Shown in pieces: positions 5,872 to 14,390 of a DNA stretch of 18,163 bases. Each line of letters opens with the position of its first letter. The first letter of the stretch is position 1. Source of the DNA: Candidatus Omnitrophota bacterium. Lineage in GTDB: Bacteria > Omnitrophota > Gorgyraeia > Gygaellales > Profunditerraquicolaceae. A model generated the notes under the pieces. It was given only the letters and a program-made list of their open reading frames with translations, was not told the origin of the DNA and ran no database searches. The DNA lies in NCBI GenBank assembly GCA_028687525.1, contig JAQTZX010000008.1, forward strand, positions 1-18,163. The letters run 5' to 3'. A program made the position numbers and the translations under genes.

Positions 5872-6824
5872 CTAAATTCTTCAATTATGGCCTGCATAAC
5901 CGGAAGGGTCTTGGCGTGGGAGGATTTTTCTTTCAGGAAACGGGTTTTGCGGAAGCCTTTTACGTACCAGGTGAAGAACTTGCGGAATATAACCACTCCC
6001 ATGCGTTCTCCGTAGAAAGCGACGTTCGCGGCAAGATGCTCCTCCATTACCCGCGCTATCTCTTCCCGGTCAGGGAACTTAGGAATGACGCCTTTTTTCA
6101 GGTACTCGCCTAATTCTTCGAATATCCAGGGATTGCCGAATGAGCCGCGGGCTACCAATACCGCGTCACAGCCGGTCTCATCAAACATCTTTTTTGCCAG
6201 AGGGCCGGTAAAAACATCGCCGCTGCCGATAACCGGAATGGACAAAGCTTTTTTTACCTCCCGGATGACATCGTAATCCACCTCTCCGGTATACAGCTGT
6301 GTTTTGGTCCTGCCGTGAATAAACAAGGCATCTATCCCGGCCTCCTGCGCGTGCAAAGCGGCATCGCGGGCATTAATACTCTTTTCATCCCATCCGGAGC
6401 GGATCTTCACGGTTACCGGCACGCGCACCCGCTCTTTGACCAGCTTCAGAAGATCGCGCAGTTTCCGGGTATCCTTCATCAAAGCCGCGCCTTCCCCCCT
6501 GCGGGTAACTTTCCGCTCCGGGCAGGCGGCGTTGAAATCCAGGATATCGAAAGAATATGCCTCGAGAATGTCCAGCCCCCGCTCGATATATTGCGCTTCC
6601 GAACCCAGCAGCTGCACGCCTATGGGCCTATCCGACGGAACAGTAGATATCAAACGTTTTGTTTTTTTGCTTTTATACCCCAGAGACCGGGCATTGATCA
6701 TTTCCACGAAAGTGAGTTCACATCCGAAACGCCGGTTCAGCAGACGGAACGGCTGATCACTGACCCCGGACATGGGAGCGAGGATAAAAGGATGACGCAG
6801 TTGAAGTGAACCGATAGTAAGCAT
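5850..6824 (-). CDS. dus: tRNA-dihydrouridine synthase (Dus)
   Basis: Dus enzymes use FMN and NADPH to reduce specific uridines of tRNA. The 324-residue protein shows the family's TIM-barrel motifs: ILAPMSGVSDQPFRLL (14-29), a DILDFNAACPERKVTRRGEG stretch with the catalytic cysteine at 101, VTVKIRSGWD, ALFIHGRTKTQLYTGEVDYD, PVIGSGDVFT and AVLVARGSFGNPWIF. The C-terminal helical tRNA-binding domain follows (VVIFRKFFTWYVKGFRKTRF). Length is normal for the family. The last six residues and the stop come from the 24-bp mobile-element repeat at 5848-5871, so the native tail was probably replaced after IIEEFR; the catalytic domain is untouched. It follows leuS on the same strand, 100 bp downstream. 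Which Dus subfamily it belongs to is not decided here. Confidence 0.92.
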   Translation of the reverse strand: MLTIGSLQLRHPFILAPMSGVSDQPFRLLNRRFGCELTFVEMINARSLGYKSKKTKRLISTVPSDRPIGVQLLGSEAQYIERGLDILEAYSFDILDFNAACPERKVTRRGEGAALMKDTRKLRDLLKLVKERVRVPVTVKIRSGWDEKSINARDAALHAQEAGIDALFIHGRTKTQLYTGEVDYDVIREVKKALSIPVIGSGDVFTGPLAKKMFDETGCDAVLVARGSFGNPWIFEELGEYLKKGVIPKFPDREEIARVMEEHLAANVAFYGERMGVVIFRKFFTWYVKGFRKTRFLKEKSSHAKTLPVMQAIIEEFRGSRLYI

Positions 6825-6839
6825 GTTGGTTCGTGTATT

Positions 6840-6871
6840 CGCGGGTTCTCGTGTTCGCGGGTTCTCGTGTT
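6840..6871. repeat. 16-bp tandem duplication in leuS-dus spacer
   Basis: The unit CGCGGGTTCTCGTGTT occurs twice head to tail (6840-6855 and 6856-6871), with a partial related copy just before it (6829-6839). The second unit is the left arm of the hairpin at 6853-6917. Confidence 0.8.
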
Positions 6872-6917
6872 AACCTGTATTATACACACGAACTCACGAA
6901 CACGAGAACTCGCGAAC
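6853..6917 (-). terminator. Large hairpin between leuS and dus
   Basis: The 19-base arms 6853-6871 and 6899-6917 are complementary at 18 of 19 positions; the exception is a G-T pair. They surround a 27-base loop and start 8 bp after the leuS stop. No clean T run follows, so this may be a processing or stability element, or a dispersed palindrome, and not a true terminator. Confidence 0.4.
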
Positions 6918-6924
6918 TTACTAA

Positions 6925-9324
6925 CTAGACTACAATATTCACGAGTTTATTCGGGACAACGATTACGCTTTTGACGGGCTTGCCCTGAAGCCAAGGCTTG
7001 AGTTTTTCGTCCGAAAGGACGAGACTTTTCAAAACTTCTTCCCCGGTTTCCGCGGGAACAATCACTTTAGAACGCAGTTTTCCGTTTACCTGAATAATCA
7101 CAGTAACATTTTCTTCAATAAGCAGGGCGGGATCAAACTCCGGCCATGGCTGTACACAGGCGCTTCCTTTATTACCCATGAGTTCCCAGAGTTCCTCCGC
7201 GAAATGCGGCACAAAGGGACAAAGCATCAGGATAAGTTTCGAAAAAATCTCTTTATCCGCGCCTGACTGGTAAATGGCGTTAACCAGTTCCATCAATCCG
7301 GCGATAGCGGTATTGAACTTGAAATTTTCGATATCTTCGCCGACTTTCTTGATCGTTTTATGCAGAACCCGCGCCACTGTTTCATCAGCCTTATCTTTCA
7401 AATTGTCCTGTATGCGCCAGACGCGGTTGAGGAATTTGAAAGAGCCTTCGATCCCCCGGTCATCCCATTCCAGTTCGGTCTCCGGCGGCGCGGCGAAGAG
7501 AATAAAAAGCCGCAGGGTATCCGCTCCGTATTTTGAAATGATCGAATCCGGATCAACGATATTCCCCCGGGACTTGGACATAACCTCTCCGTCCTTGAGA
7601 ACCATTCCCTGCGTAAGCAGGCGCAGGAACGGTTCGTCAAAATCGAGCATTCCCATATCTTTGAAAAATTTAGTGAAGAACCGCGAATACAAAAGATGCA
7701 GGATCGCATGCTCGATGCCTCCGATATACTGATCCACCGGCATCCAGTGAGAGGCCTCTTTAGCCTCAAAGGGCGCTTCGTCAAATTTCGGGGAACAAAA
7801 ACGCAGGAAATACCACGATGAGTCGAAAAATGTGGCCATGGTATCGGTCTCTCTGCGCGCGGGAGTTTTACATTTCGGGCAGTTAACCTTGACAAACTCG
7901 TCCACCTTTCCAAGCGGGCTGCCGCCTTCCCCGGTAAACGGAGCATTCTCCGGAAGTTTCACCGGCAAGTCTTCATACGGCACCGGGACAACTCCGCATT
8001 TCGAGCAATAGATCATGGGAATGGGCGTGCCCCAATATCGCTGGCGGGAAATCAACCAATCCCGCAGGCGCCAATGAGTAACTATTTTACCGATACCCGT
8101 CTGCTCCATCCAGTCCGCGATCTTATTTTTTGCCTCCTGATTAGGCAAACCGTCAAATTGCCCGGAATTTACCTGGATACCGTCGTCTTCATACGCCTCC
8201 GTCATCTCTTCCGTGGACTGCGGACCGCAGACCGGAGACTGAATGACGATCCGCATCGGCAGCCCATGCTCTTTGGCGAACAGGAAATCCCGCTGATCAT
8301 GCGTGGGAACCGCCATGATCGCGCCGCTGCCGTATTCCATCAGGACATAATCCGCTATCCATACGGGAATGGTTTCATTATTAACCGGATTCACCGCGTA
8401 CACGCCGGTAAAAACCCCTTCCTTTTTGACGTCGGAAGAAGAACGCACAACCTTGCTTTCTTTGGACACCTTTTCGATAAAACGAAAAACCTCATCTTCC
8501 CGGGAGGTACCTTTAATGAGTTTTTTCACTAAGGGATGCTCGGGAGCAAGCACGACATAGGTGGCCCCGAAGATAGTATCCGCCCGGGTGGTGAACACCG
8601 GGATCACCGTATCACTGTCTTTCAAACGAAAAAATATCTCTACTCCCCGGCTTTTACCTATCCAGTTACTCTGCATGGTCAGGACTTTTCCCGGCCAGTA
8701 TTTCAACTGCTTCAGATCATCCAAAAGCCGTTCTTTATACCCGGTAATCTTTAAAAACCACTGCTCAAGGTCTTTCTGCTCCACGGCGGTATGGCATCTC
8801 CAGCATCCTCCTTCAATAACTTCTTCATTAGCCAGCGTGGTCCGGCAGGAAGGGCACCAGTTGACACTGGAGGATCTTTTATACGCGATACCCCGCTCAA
8901 ACATTTTCAGGAATATCCACTGGTTCCATCTATAATAGGTATCATCACAGGTAGAGACCTCCCGTTCCCAATCATAGGAAAATCCCATCTTTTTCAATTC
9001 TATCTTCATCCAGTCAATGCATTTGTACGTCCATATCGACGGCTTGGTATTGTTTTTTATGGCCGCGTTCTCCGCCGGCTGGCCGAAGGCGTCAAACCCC
9101 ATGGGATGCAGTACCTCGAAACCGCGCATGGCCTTGAAACGCGCGGTCACATCGGCAATGGTATAATTACGCACATGCCCCATATGGATCTTACCGGAAG
9201 GATAAGGGAACATTTCCAGGCAGTAAAATTTCGGCTTACCGCTCCGCGGGTCAGCCTTAAAAATCCCCTTCTCCTGCCATGATCTCTGCCACTTTTCTTC
9301 GATGTCTTTGAAATTATACTGCAC
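6925..9324 (-). CDS. leuS: Leucyl-tRNA synthetase
   Basis: LeuRS charges tRNA-Leu and edits misacylated tRNA. The 799-residue protein is slightly short for bacterial LeuRS but has all parts. The class I HMGH signature is at 47-50 (PYPSGKIHMGHVRNYT). A zinc-type cluster CPSC...CWRC lies at 157-177. The CP1 editing domain spans about 225-410 with TTRADT at 245-250 and AVPTHDQRDFLFA at 338-350. A second CSKC...CPKC cluster is at 440-485. The VMSKS loop is at 581-585, followed by the anticodon-binding domain and a C-terminal VIIQVNGKLRSKVIV segment. Translation starts at GTG (9324-9322), 9 bp after the stop of the upstream response regulator, so the two are co-transcribed. The window's tRNA-Leu(CAA) is a substrate. 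Confidence 0.97.
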   Translation of the reverse strand: MQYNFKDIEEKWQRSWQEKGIFKADPRSGKPKFYCLEMFPYPSGKIHMGHVRNYTIADVTARFKAMRGFEVLHPMGFDAFGQPAENAAIKNNTKPSIWTYKCIDWMKIELKKMGFSYDWEREVSTCDDTYYRWNQWIFLKMFERGIAYKRSSSVNWCPSCRTTLANEEVIEGGCWRCHTAVEQKDLEQWFLKITGYKERLLDDLKQLKYWPGKVLTMQSNWIGKSRGVEIFFRLKDSDTVIPVFTTRADTIFGATYVVLAPEHPLVKKLIKGTSREDEVFRFIEKVSKESKVVRSSSDVKKEGVFTGVYAVNPVNNETIPVWIADYVLMEYGSGAIMAVPTHDQRDFLFAKEHGLPMRIVIQSPVCGPQSTEEMTEAYEDDGIQVNSGQFDGLPNQEAKNKIADWMEQTGIGKIVTHWRLRDWLISRQRYWGTPIPMIYCSKCGVVPVPYEDLPVKLPENAPFTGEGGSPLGKVDEFVKVNCPKCKTPARRETDTMATFFDSSWYFLRFCSPKFDEAPFEAKEASHWMPVDQYIGGIEHAILHLLYSRFFTKFFKDMGMLDFDEPFLRLLTQGMVLKDGEVMSKSRGNIVDPDSIISKYGADTLRLFILFAAPPETELEWDDRGIEGSFKFLNRVWRIQDNLKDKADETVARVLHKTIKKVGEDIENFKFNTAIAGLMELVNAIYQSGADKEIFSKLILMLCPFVPHFAEELWELMGNKGSACVQPWPEFDPALLIEENVTVIIQVNGKLRSKVIVPAETGEEVLKSLVLSDEKLKPWLQGKPVKSVIVVPNKLVNIVV

Positions 9325-9333
9325 GGTAGGCCC

Positions 9334-9726
9334 CTATTTGTTATTCTCCCTGATCGAGAGTATATCGGTCATTTTCTTGATGCCGGCAAGGATGTCGTAA
9401 AAACTACACGGCTTGGTCAAATACAAATCCGCTTCCAGGTCATAACAACCCGCCACTGATTCAAACTCATTCTTCGAGCTGATAATGATCACCGGACGCC
9501 ATTTTTCCCGGTATTTCGTCCTGACCTCTCTGAGGACTTCGAAACCGTTCATCTCCGGCATCACCAGGTCCAAAAGAACAATATCGGGATTGTCGTTTTC
9601 AAGGCGCACCAGCGCCATTTTCCCGTCGGAAGCGGTAACCACTTCAAAACCTTCCCGGGTAAGTTTATCCTGCAGGACTTCCACGATGTCCCGTTCATCG
9701 TCAACCACTAAAAGTTTATACGCCAT
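9334..9726 (-). CDS. Receiver-only response regulator (CheY-like), next to leuS
   Basis: A 130-residue stand-alone receiver domain. The acidic pocket DDE is at residues 9-11, the phosphoacceptor Asp53 in IVLLDLVMPEMNGFEVL, a Ser in VIIISSKNEFE at the switch position, and the conserved Lys in LYLTKPCS at about 105. No output domain follows, so it must act by protein contact or as a phosphate intermediate. GGAGG lies about 5-6 bp before the ATG at 9726. Its stop is 9 bp before the leuS GTG, and it lies about 110 bp downstream of nfo. Whether the hybrid kinase encoded upstream phosphorylates it cannot be told from sequence. Confidence 0.9.
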   Translation of the reverse strand: MAYKLLVVDDERDIVEVLQDKLTREGFEVVTASDGKMALVRLENDNPDIVLLDLVMPEMNGFEVLREVRTKYREKWRPVIIISSKNEFESVAGCYDLEADLYLTKPCSFYDILAGIKKMTDILSIRENNK

Positions 9727-9782
9727 ACGCCCTCCCGGTTACCTTTTTCGATCATCGTGGAGCCCGTGGCACCATTTGTTTT

Positions 9783-9820
9783 CCGCCCGTGGGGGCGGGA
9801 GCCCACGGCTGAAGCCGTGG
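9783..9820. repeat. Two adjacent GC-rich hairpins in the nfo-regulator spacer
   Basis: CCGCCC (9783-9788) pairs with GGGCGG (9793-9798), and CCACGGCT (9803-9810) pairs with AGCCGTGG (9813-9820) around a 2-base loop. They lie just after the nfo stop on the minus strand without a T run. They may be an intergenic palindrome of REP type or a leaky terminator. Confidence 0.45.
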
Positions 9821-9834
9821 CCCGCGTCGAATGG

Positions 9835-10716
9835 TCAACCGCCGGAAAACCCGGCTTCTCTGCTCCCGGGCCTCTTTTTCATAAAACCCCTCACAACTTC
9901 CAAGTTCATCCTGTCCGAATCCCCGGAATCCTTTGGGGTCTCCAGTATAAACGCAGCATGTTGCAAACGACGGCTGGTTACTATCCTTTTCATTCCCGCG
10001 GACCCGATCCTGCCCTGACCGATATGTTCATGCCGGTCACGGTGCGAACCCAGGGCATCCTTGGTATCGTTCAAATGAATAAGTTTGAGCCTGTCCAAAC
10101 CAACCAGTGCATCTATCTCGTCCAAAACATCCTTCAATCCTTCCCTTGTGGCGACATCATAACCGGCTGAATAGGCGTGCGCGGTATCCAGGCAAAGCCC
10201 CACCCGCGATTTATCTGCAAGCGCGTCGATAACCTGTTTCTGCTGAAAAAAATGGTGCCCGATCCATGAACCGGATCCCGCGACATTCTCCAACAGGAGA
10301 CCGACCGGAGTATCCGCGGTTTTCTCTATGATACAGTTCAACGCCTGTATAAACCGCGCCGTTCCCTCTTCCTCGGAAGTCTCCTTATGACTGCCCATAT
10401 GCGTCACTATATAATCTGCGCGCAGTTTGAATGCCTCACGAATATCTTCTATATACACCTTGATAGATCTTTTCCAAAGCCCTTTGTCGGGAGAAGCCAG
10501 ATTAACCGTATAAGGGGCATGGATAAAAAAAGGCTTTATATTTGCCGTTTTAAGCCGCGCGACGAATTCCCCTATATCTTCACCGCTTAAAAACACCTCG
10601 CGTTTCCGCTGGGGATTGCGGCTGAATATCTGCATAGACGTACAGCCGAGTTCGCGCGCCCTGTCAACCGCATCGTATATATTTCCCGCTGTAGAAACAT
10701 GCACTCCCAGCCGCAT
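9835..10716 (-). CDS. nfo: Endonuclease IV (AP endonuclease)
   Basis: Endonuclease IV cuts DNA 5' to abasic sites in base-excision repair, using three zinc ions. The 293-residue protein starts MRLGVHVSTAGNIYDAVDRA and has the family's metal-ligand motifs in order: FFIHAPYTVNLASP, YIVTHMGSHK, GLLLENVAGSG, GLCLDTAHAYSAGYD, KLIHLNDTKDALGSHRDRHE with HIGQGRIG, and FILETPKD near the C-terminus. The length is normal. A TTG codon three positions upstream (10725) is in frame, but the ATG at 10716 gives the classic N-terminus; no clear Shine-Dalgarno decides it. The gene sits between two receiver-only regulators on the same strand. That is an odd place for a repair enzyme and may mean signal-linked co-expression. 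Confidence 0.96.
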   Translation of the reverse strand: MRLGVHVSTAGNIYDAVDRARELGCTSMQIFSRNPQRKREVFLSGEDIGEFVARLKTANIKPFFIHAPYTVNLASPDKGLWKRSIKVYIEDIREAFKLRADYIVTHMGSHKETSEEEGTARFIQALNCIIEKTADTPVGLLLENVAGSGSWIGHHFFQQKQVIDALADKSRVGLCLDTAHAYSAGYDVATREGLKDVLDEIDALVGLDRLKLIHLNDTKDALGSHRDRHEHIGQGRIGSAGMKRIVTSRRLQHAAFILETPKDSGDSDRMNLEVVRGFMKKRPGSREAGFSGG

Positions 10717-10755
10717 AATTATCAATGGTCGTATAAACAGTATTGCCGTTTATTA

Positions 10756-11127
10756 TTACAGGTGTGTCCGTATCTCCTCCAATAGCGCCTGCAGGTTATA
10801 AGGCTTGGCGACAAAATAGTTTCCGCCGATCATATTCCCCCGGGATTCTTCCTCTTGTTTGGTCAGTAATCCGGTGAGAAAAATAACCGGGATATCTTTC
10901 GTGCGCGGGTCACTTTTCAATATTTCCCCCACCTCCCCGCCGTTCATATCCGGCATATTGATATCCAGAAGTATCAGATCGGGCTTCTGTGATTTTGCAG
11001 AAGAAAGCGCCTCTCTTCCATTCCGGGCTGTTATGACCACATATCCTTCCCCGGTCATATCATTATCCACTAATTTAAGAAATATTTCGTCATCATCGGC
11101 TACCAGGATCTTCTTTTGTTCAGCCAC
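10756..11127 (-). CDS. Receiver-only response regulator of the phosphorelay
   Basis: A 123-residue receiver domain starting V(M)AEQKKILVADDDE. Acidic residues are at 11-13, the phosphoacceptor Asp55 is in LILLDINMPDMNG, a Thr is in VIFLTGLL, and the conserved Lys is in YFVAKPYN. The GTG at 11127-11125 is chosen as start because AAGGAGG lies 6 bp upstream and the GTG overlaps the TGA of the Hpt gene (translational coupling). An ATG further upstream at 11154 would lie inside the Hpt gene. There is no output domain. Order and coupling make it the likely final acceptor of the kinase-Hpt relay. Confidence 0.9.
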   Translation of the reverse strand: MAEQKKILVADDDEIFLKLVDNDMTGEGYVVITARNGREALSSAKSQKPDLILLDINMPDMNGGEVGEILKSDPRTKDIPVIFLTGLLTKQEEESRGNMIGGNYFVAKPYNLQALLEEIRTHL

Positions 11128-11449
11128 AACCAACCTCCTTTTTAACTTCCTCAAAAGCCGCTTTTAGTTTCTCTACATTAGCTTTGATGATACTTATATC
11201 CTGATTTTTTTCCACCCCGGACTCGATCTCTTGAGCTAACGCCCGTATCCCTTCCATACGCAGATTACCGGCTGATCCTTTGATAAAATGCGCGCTTTCC
11301 CCGATCTCCTGGTGGTTATTGACGTTTATGGCCCCTACAATTTCCTGTAATGCCGCTCCCGTCTGTTCAATAAATATACCCAATAGCTCATCCAGCATTT
11401 CTCCGGAAATTTCCAGCTCCCGTAAAGCCCGTTCTCTGTCTATCTGCAT
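11120..11449 (-). CDS. Histidine phosphotransfer (Hpt) protein
   Basis: Hpt proteins carry phosphate from a hybrid kinase receiver to a response regulator. The 109-residue helical protein has the Hpt core ESAHFIKGSAGNLRMEGIRA with the phospho-accepting His54. The Lys-Gly-Ser-Ala-Gly-Asn sequence after it is the standard signature. The ATG at 11449 has AAGGAG about 6 bp upstream and is preferred over an in-frame ATG at 11482, which lies against the kinase stop and lacks a ribosome site. The gene starts 33 bp after the kinase stop and overlaps the next regulator by 8 bp. This gives a complete kinase, Hpt, regulator set. Confidence 0.9.
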   Translation of the reverse strand: MQIDRERALRELEISGEMLDELLGIFIEQTGAALQEIVGAINVNNHQEIGESAHFIKGSAGNLRMEGIRALAQEIESGVEKNQDISIIKANVEKLKAAFEEVKKEVGCG

Positions 11450-11482
11450 CGCCTTCTCCTTCAAACTGCTGCCACGAGCCAA

Positions 11483-14302
11483 TTATACACTACGCTTTCC
11501 CCATTGCATAATCTTTTCTTTAAGCTTGTGCAATTCCACGGGTTTGGTAACATAATCGTTCATGCCCGCGGCAAGGCTGGCCACTTCGTCTTCTTTCATG
11601 ACCGCCGCCGTCAAGGCGATGATAGGCACTGTTTTATCGATCTCCGAACGGATAATGCGCGTGGCATCGCATCCCCCCATGACCGGCATTTGCAGATCCA
11701 TGAACACCAAATCATACCGGTTGGCCCGCACCTTTTCCACCGCGATCAAGCCGTTGGAAGCAAGATCGGTCTCACAACCAAGATTCTTAAGCACTATTTG
11801 AAGAAGCTTCTGGTTAACCGCGTTATCCTCGACCAGCAAAATCCTGAATCCCTTGCATGCCGATTCTTCGGCCAAATGCCGGGTGACAATCCGTCTTCCT
11901 TCTTTATCCCTGCGTTTGTCCCCCCAGGTAGCCTGCATAACACGGATAAAATCCCCTTTCATAACCGGCTTAGGCAGATATGCGTCAAACCCCGCGTCCC
12001 GGGCTTTTTTAGCCGCGCCCGGACGGATGTCCGTGGAGACCGAAATCATCATGATATTTTTTAATCGCTCATCCTCCCGCACGTTTCTGGCGAAATCAAA
12101 CCCGCTCATCCCCGGCATCACGATGTCGGAAATTATGATATCGGGCGCGGCAGACCGGCTGATAAGCCACTCCCATGCGACATTGGCGGATGCCGCTTTA
12201 AAAAGAACAACCATGCCCATATCAATACAGTAATCTTCGATTACGCCCCGGGCACTCTCGCTGTTGTCGATAATAAGCACTTTCTTCTCTCTTAATTCTT
12301 CCAATTTAACGGGAGCGATATCATTATTCACTATCGGTTCCGCCTCTTCGAGACGGACGGTAAAAACAAACTCGCTTCCCCTGCCGGGTTCCGACACAAC
12401 GCGCATCCTCCCTCCCATCAATTCCACAAACCCCTTGCAAATGGTAAGGCCCAGCCCTGTACCACCATATTTCCTGGTAGTGGAAGTATCCGCCTGCTCA
12501 AAAGCATCAAAAATACGCTCGTGCTTTTCCGGCGGGATCCCGATTCCGGTATCCCGGACGGAGAATTCCAGCATCCAGAATTTATCTTTCGGCACACCTG
12601 CCGCCTCTTCCGGCCGGACCGAAATAGTAATACTCCCCTCCCGGGTAAACTTAATGGCATTACTCAATACATTAATCAATACCTGCCGCACTCTGGTGGG
12701 ATCTCCCTTAAAGTTCTTCGGCATATGCTCGTCTATACTGCAGAACAACTCGACCTTTTTCCCCTGCAGCTTGGGACTGTTGATCTTTATGACACTGCGT
12801 ATCAGATATTCCAGGTCGAAGTCTATATGTTCCAGGGGCATCTCTCCCGCCTCGATCTTGGAAAGATCCAGTATATCGTTTATAAGAGACAGTAATATCT
12901 TCCCGCTTTCCCTGATAACACTCACATAATCATTCTGAACATAATCAAGGCGGGTATGCTCCAGAAGCTCGGAGAAACCGGTGATCGCATTCAAAGGAGT
13001 GCGTATCTCGTGCGACATATTCGCCAGGAACGCGCTCTTGACCTTGTTGGCCGCTTCCGCCTGCTTTTTGGATTCTAAAAGAAGCTGTTCCGCACGCCTG
13101 CGTTCCCCGATCTCGATATTCAAAAGTTCGTTCGCCTTCATTAATTCCCCGGTGCGCTCCTGAACACGGGCTTCCAATTCATCATGGGCCCGGCGCAATG
13201 CCTCTTCCATCTTTTTGCGCTCGGTTATATCCCGGGCGATTCCCTGCACACCGGTTATCTGCCCGTCATTCCAGATCAAACGGGTACGGATCTCCGCCTC
13301 GAATTTACTCCCGTCTTTACGGCAAAGCACAAAATACCAGGGCTGTAATTCCATCAGGTCGGATCTTTCCTCGACCGCTTTTTGAAGTATCCCGGTAACT
13401 GACGGGACGGACTCCGGGATAAGGATGTCGAACATGCTCGTGGAAAGAAACTCTTCCTGTGAATAACCAAAACCGGTATATGCGGCACGGTTCCCCGTGG
13501 TAATGGCTCCGGATAGATCAAAGGTAAAAATCATATCGGAGGCGTTTTCGAACAGTTCCCGGTATTTTGTTTCCGACTGGCGCAGTTCCTCTTCTATACG
13601 TTTGCGCTCGGTCACATCTCTTTCAATCCCGCACAATCCGACAACCGTTCCCTGTGCCCCCCAAATCGGCACTTTAATCGAATGGAATGTTTTCAAAACA
13701 CCGCGGATCATCCTGGTATTCTCTTCCTCAACGATCTCACCAAGCAAAACATCCGCATCACTGCCGGGAATCCGGATCCCCGGATCTCCGCCGAATAATT
13801 CCTCATCCGATCTCCCGACAATTTCGGAAAAAGGCATCCCGAAAAGACGCTCCATAGCCCGGTTGGCAAGCATATACCGTCCGGAATTATCCTTGATAAA
13901 AACCGGGTCCAGCGCCGTATCGAAAATAATGCGAAAGCGCTCCTCATTATCCCGGAGCAACTGCTCCACTCCTATCTGTTCCTGGATAAGGCTCCATATC
14001 AACTTCCCGCTGTAACCGTCTATGATTTTGACGCGAGGGGGAACACCCGCCGCAATATCCCTCTGCACATCTTCATCCCCGGTTAAATTGATGACTTCAT
14101 TCAATTCCGGCAACCCGAGATATCTCCTGTAATCGCTGTCAACGGGTATCCCCAGCATCCGGGCTGATTTTATACCCGGAGCCTGAAGATCAATGTCAAT
14201 GACCGCGATGATCCGGACAATCCTGCTGCGGGAAAGCAGATCGACAAAAGACTGACCTCCCTTTCCTCCTCCGACTATAAGCACGTTTATTCTTTCAGAC
14301 AT
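11483..14302 (-). CDS. Hybrid sensor histidine kinase with N-terminal Rossmann-like domain, two PAS and two receiver domains
   Basis: A 939-residue, apparently cytoplasmic sensor kinase with no membrane segment. Residues 1 to about 105 look like a nucleotide-binding Rossmann domain: strand INVLIVGGGKGGQSFVDLL, then IIAVIDID ending in acidic residues, then EVINLTGD. PAS domains follow at about 120-235 and 243-362, each ending in a (E/A)RD(V/I)TERK linker. A coiled coil lies at about 363-420. HisKA has His431 in SHEIRTPLN. The ATPase domain has N544/N548, DTGIGIPP (584-591) and GGTGLGL (613-619). Receiver 1 has Asp726 (ISDIVMPGMSG) and Lys778. Receiver 2 has Asp869 (VFMDLQMPVMGG), Thr898 and Lys920. 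AAGGA precedes the ATG. It heads the minus-strand run and is followed by Hpt and regulator genes. The ligand is unknown; NAD(P)(H) or another nucleotide is an inference. Confidence 0.92.
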   Translation of the reverse strand: MSERINVLIVGGGKGGQSFVDLLSRSRIVRIIAVIDIDLQAPGIKSARMLGIPVDSDYRRYLGLPELNEVINLTGDEDVQRDIAAGVPPRVKIIDGYSGKLIWSLIQEQIGVEQLLRDNEERFRIIFDTALDPVFIKDNSGRYMLANRAMERLFGMPFSEIVGRSDEELFGGDPGIRIPGSDADVLLGEIVEEENTRMIRGVLKTFHSIKVPIWGAQGTVVGLCGIERDVTERKRIEEELRQSETKYRELFENASDMIFTFDLSGAITTGNRAAYTGFGYSQEEFLSTSMFDILIPESVPSVTGILQKAVEERSDLMELQPWYFVLCRKDGSKFEAEIRTRLIWNDGQITGVQGIARDITERKKMEEALRRAHDELEARVQERTGELMKANELLNIEIGERRRAEQLLLESKKQAEAANKVKSAFLANMSHEIRTPLNAITGFSELLEHTRLDYVQNDYVSVIRESGKILLSLINDILDLSKIEAGEMPLEHIDFDLEYLIRSVIKINSPKLQGKKVELFCSIDEHMPKNFKGDPTRVRQVLINVLSNAIKFTREGSITISVRPEEAAGVPKDKFWMLEFSVRDTGIGIPPEKHERIFDAFEQADTSTTRKYGGTGLGLTICKGFVELMGGRMRVVSEPGRGSEFVFTVRLEEAEPIVNNDIAPVKLEELREKKVLIIDNSESARGVIEDYCIDMGMVVLFKAASANVAWEWLISRSAAPDIIISDIVMPGMSGFDFARNVREDERLKNIMMISVSTDIRPGAAKKARDAGFDAYLPKPVMKGDFIRVMQATWGDKRRDKEGRRIVTRHLAEESACKGFRILLVEDNAVNQKLLQIVLKNLGCETDLASNGLIAVEKVRANRYDLVFMDLQMPVMGGCDATRIIRSEIDKTVPIIALTAAVMKEDEVASLAAGMNDYVTKPVELHKLKEKIMQWGKRSV

Positions 14303-14328
14303 GTTTCATCCTTCAGATGGAACCCGGC

Positions 14329-14356
14329 TCTCCCGTAAAAAACTGTTTACGGGAGA
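14329..14356 (-). promoter_or_regulatory. Hairpin in the leader of the kinase gene
   Basis: Perfect 11-bp arms TCTCCCGTAAA (14329-14339) and TTTACGGGAGA (14346-14356) surround a 6-base loop. They lie between the promoter and the kinase ribosome site, 27 bp from the ATG. On the minus strand no T run follows the second arm. It could be a leader stabiliser or a protein-binding inverted repeat. Confidence 0.5.
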
Positions 14357-14390
14357 TATCTCCACGAACCATGATAAAATTAACAGTATT

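Noticed and set aside
6840..6917. CRISPR-like array
   Set aside because: Only two adjacent units with no spacers, plus an inverted copy; this is a hairpin-forming repeat, not CRISPR. No cas genes are in the window.
6315..9282. Several long plus-strand reading frames opposite dus and leuS
   Set aside because: They are antisense to strongly conserved proteins, lack ribosome sites and show no domain patterns.
10717..10725. TTG start three codons upstream for nfo
   Set aside because: The ATG gives the classic MRLGVHVS N-terminus, and no ribosome site favours the TTG.
11450..11482. An earlier in-frame ATG for the Hpt gene
   Set aside because: It lacks a ribosome site, while the ATG at 11449 has AAGGAG at good spacing and gives a standard Hpt length.
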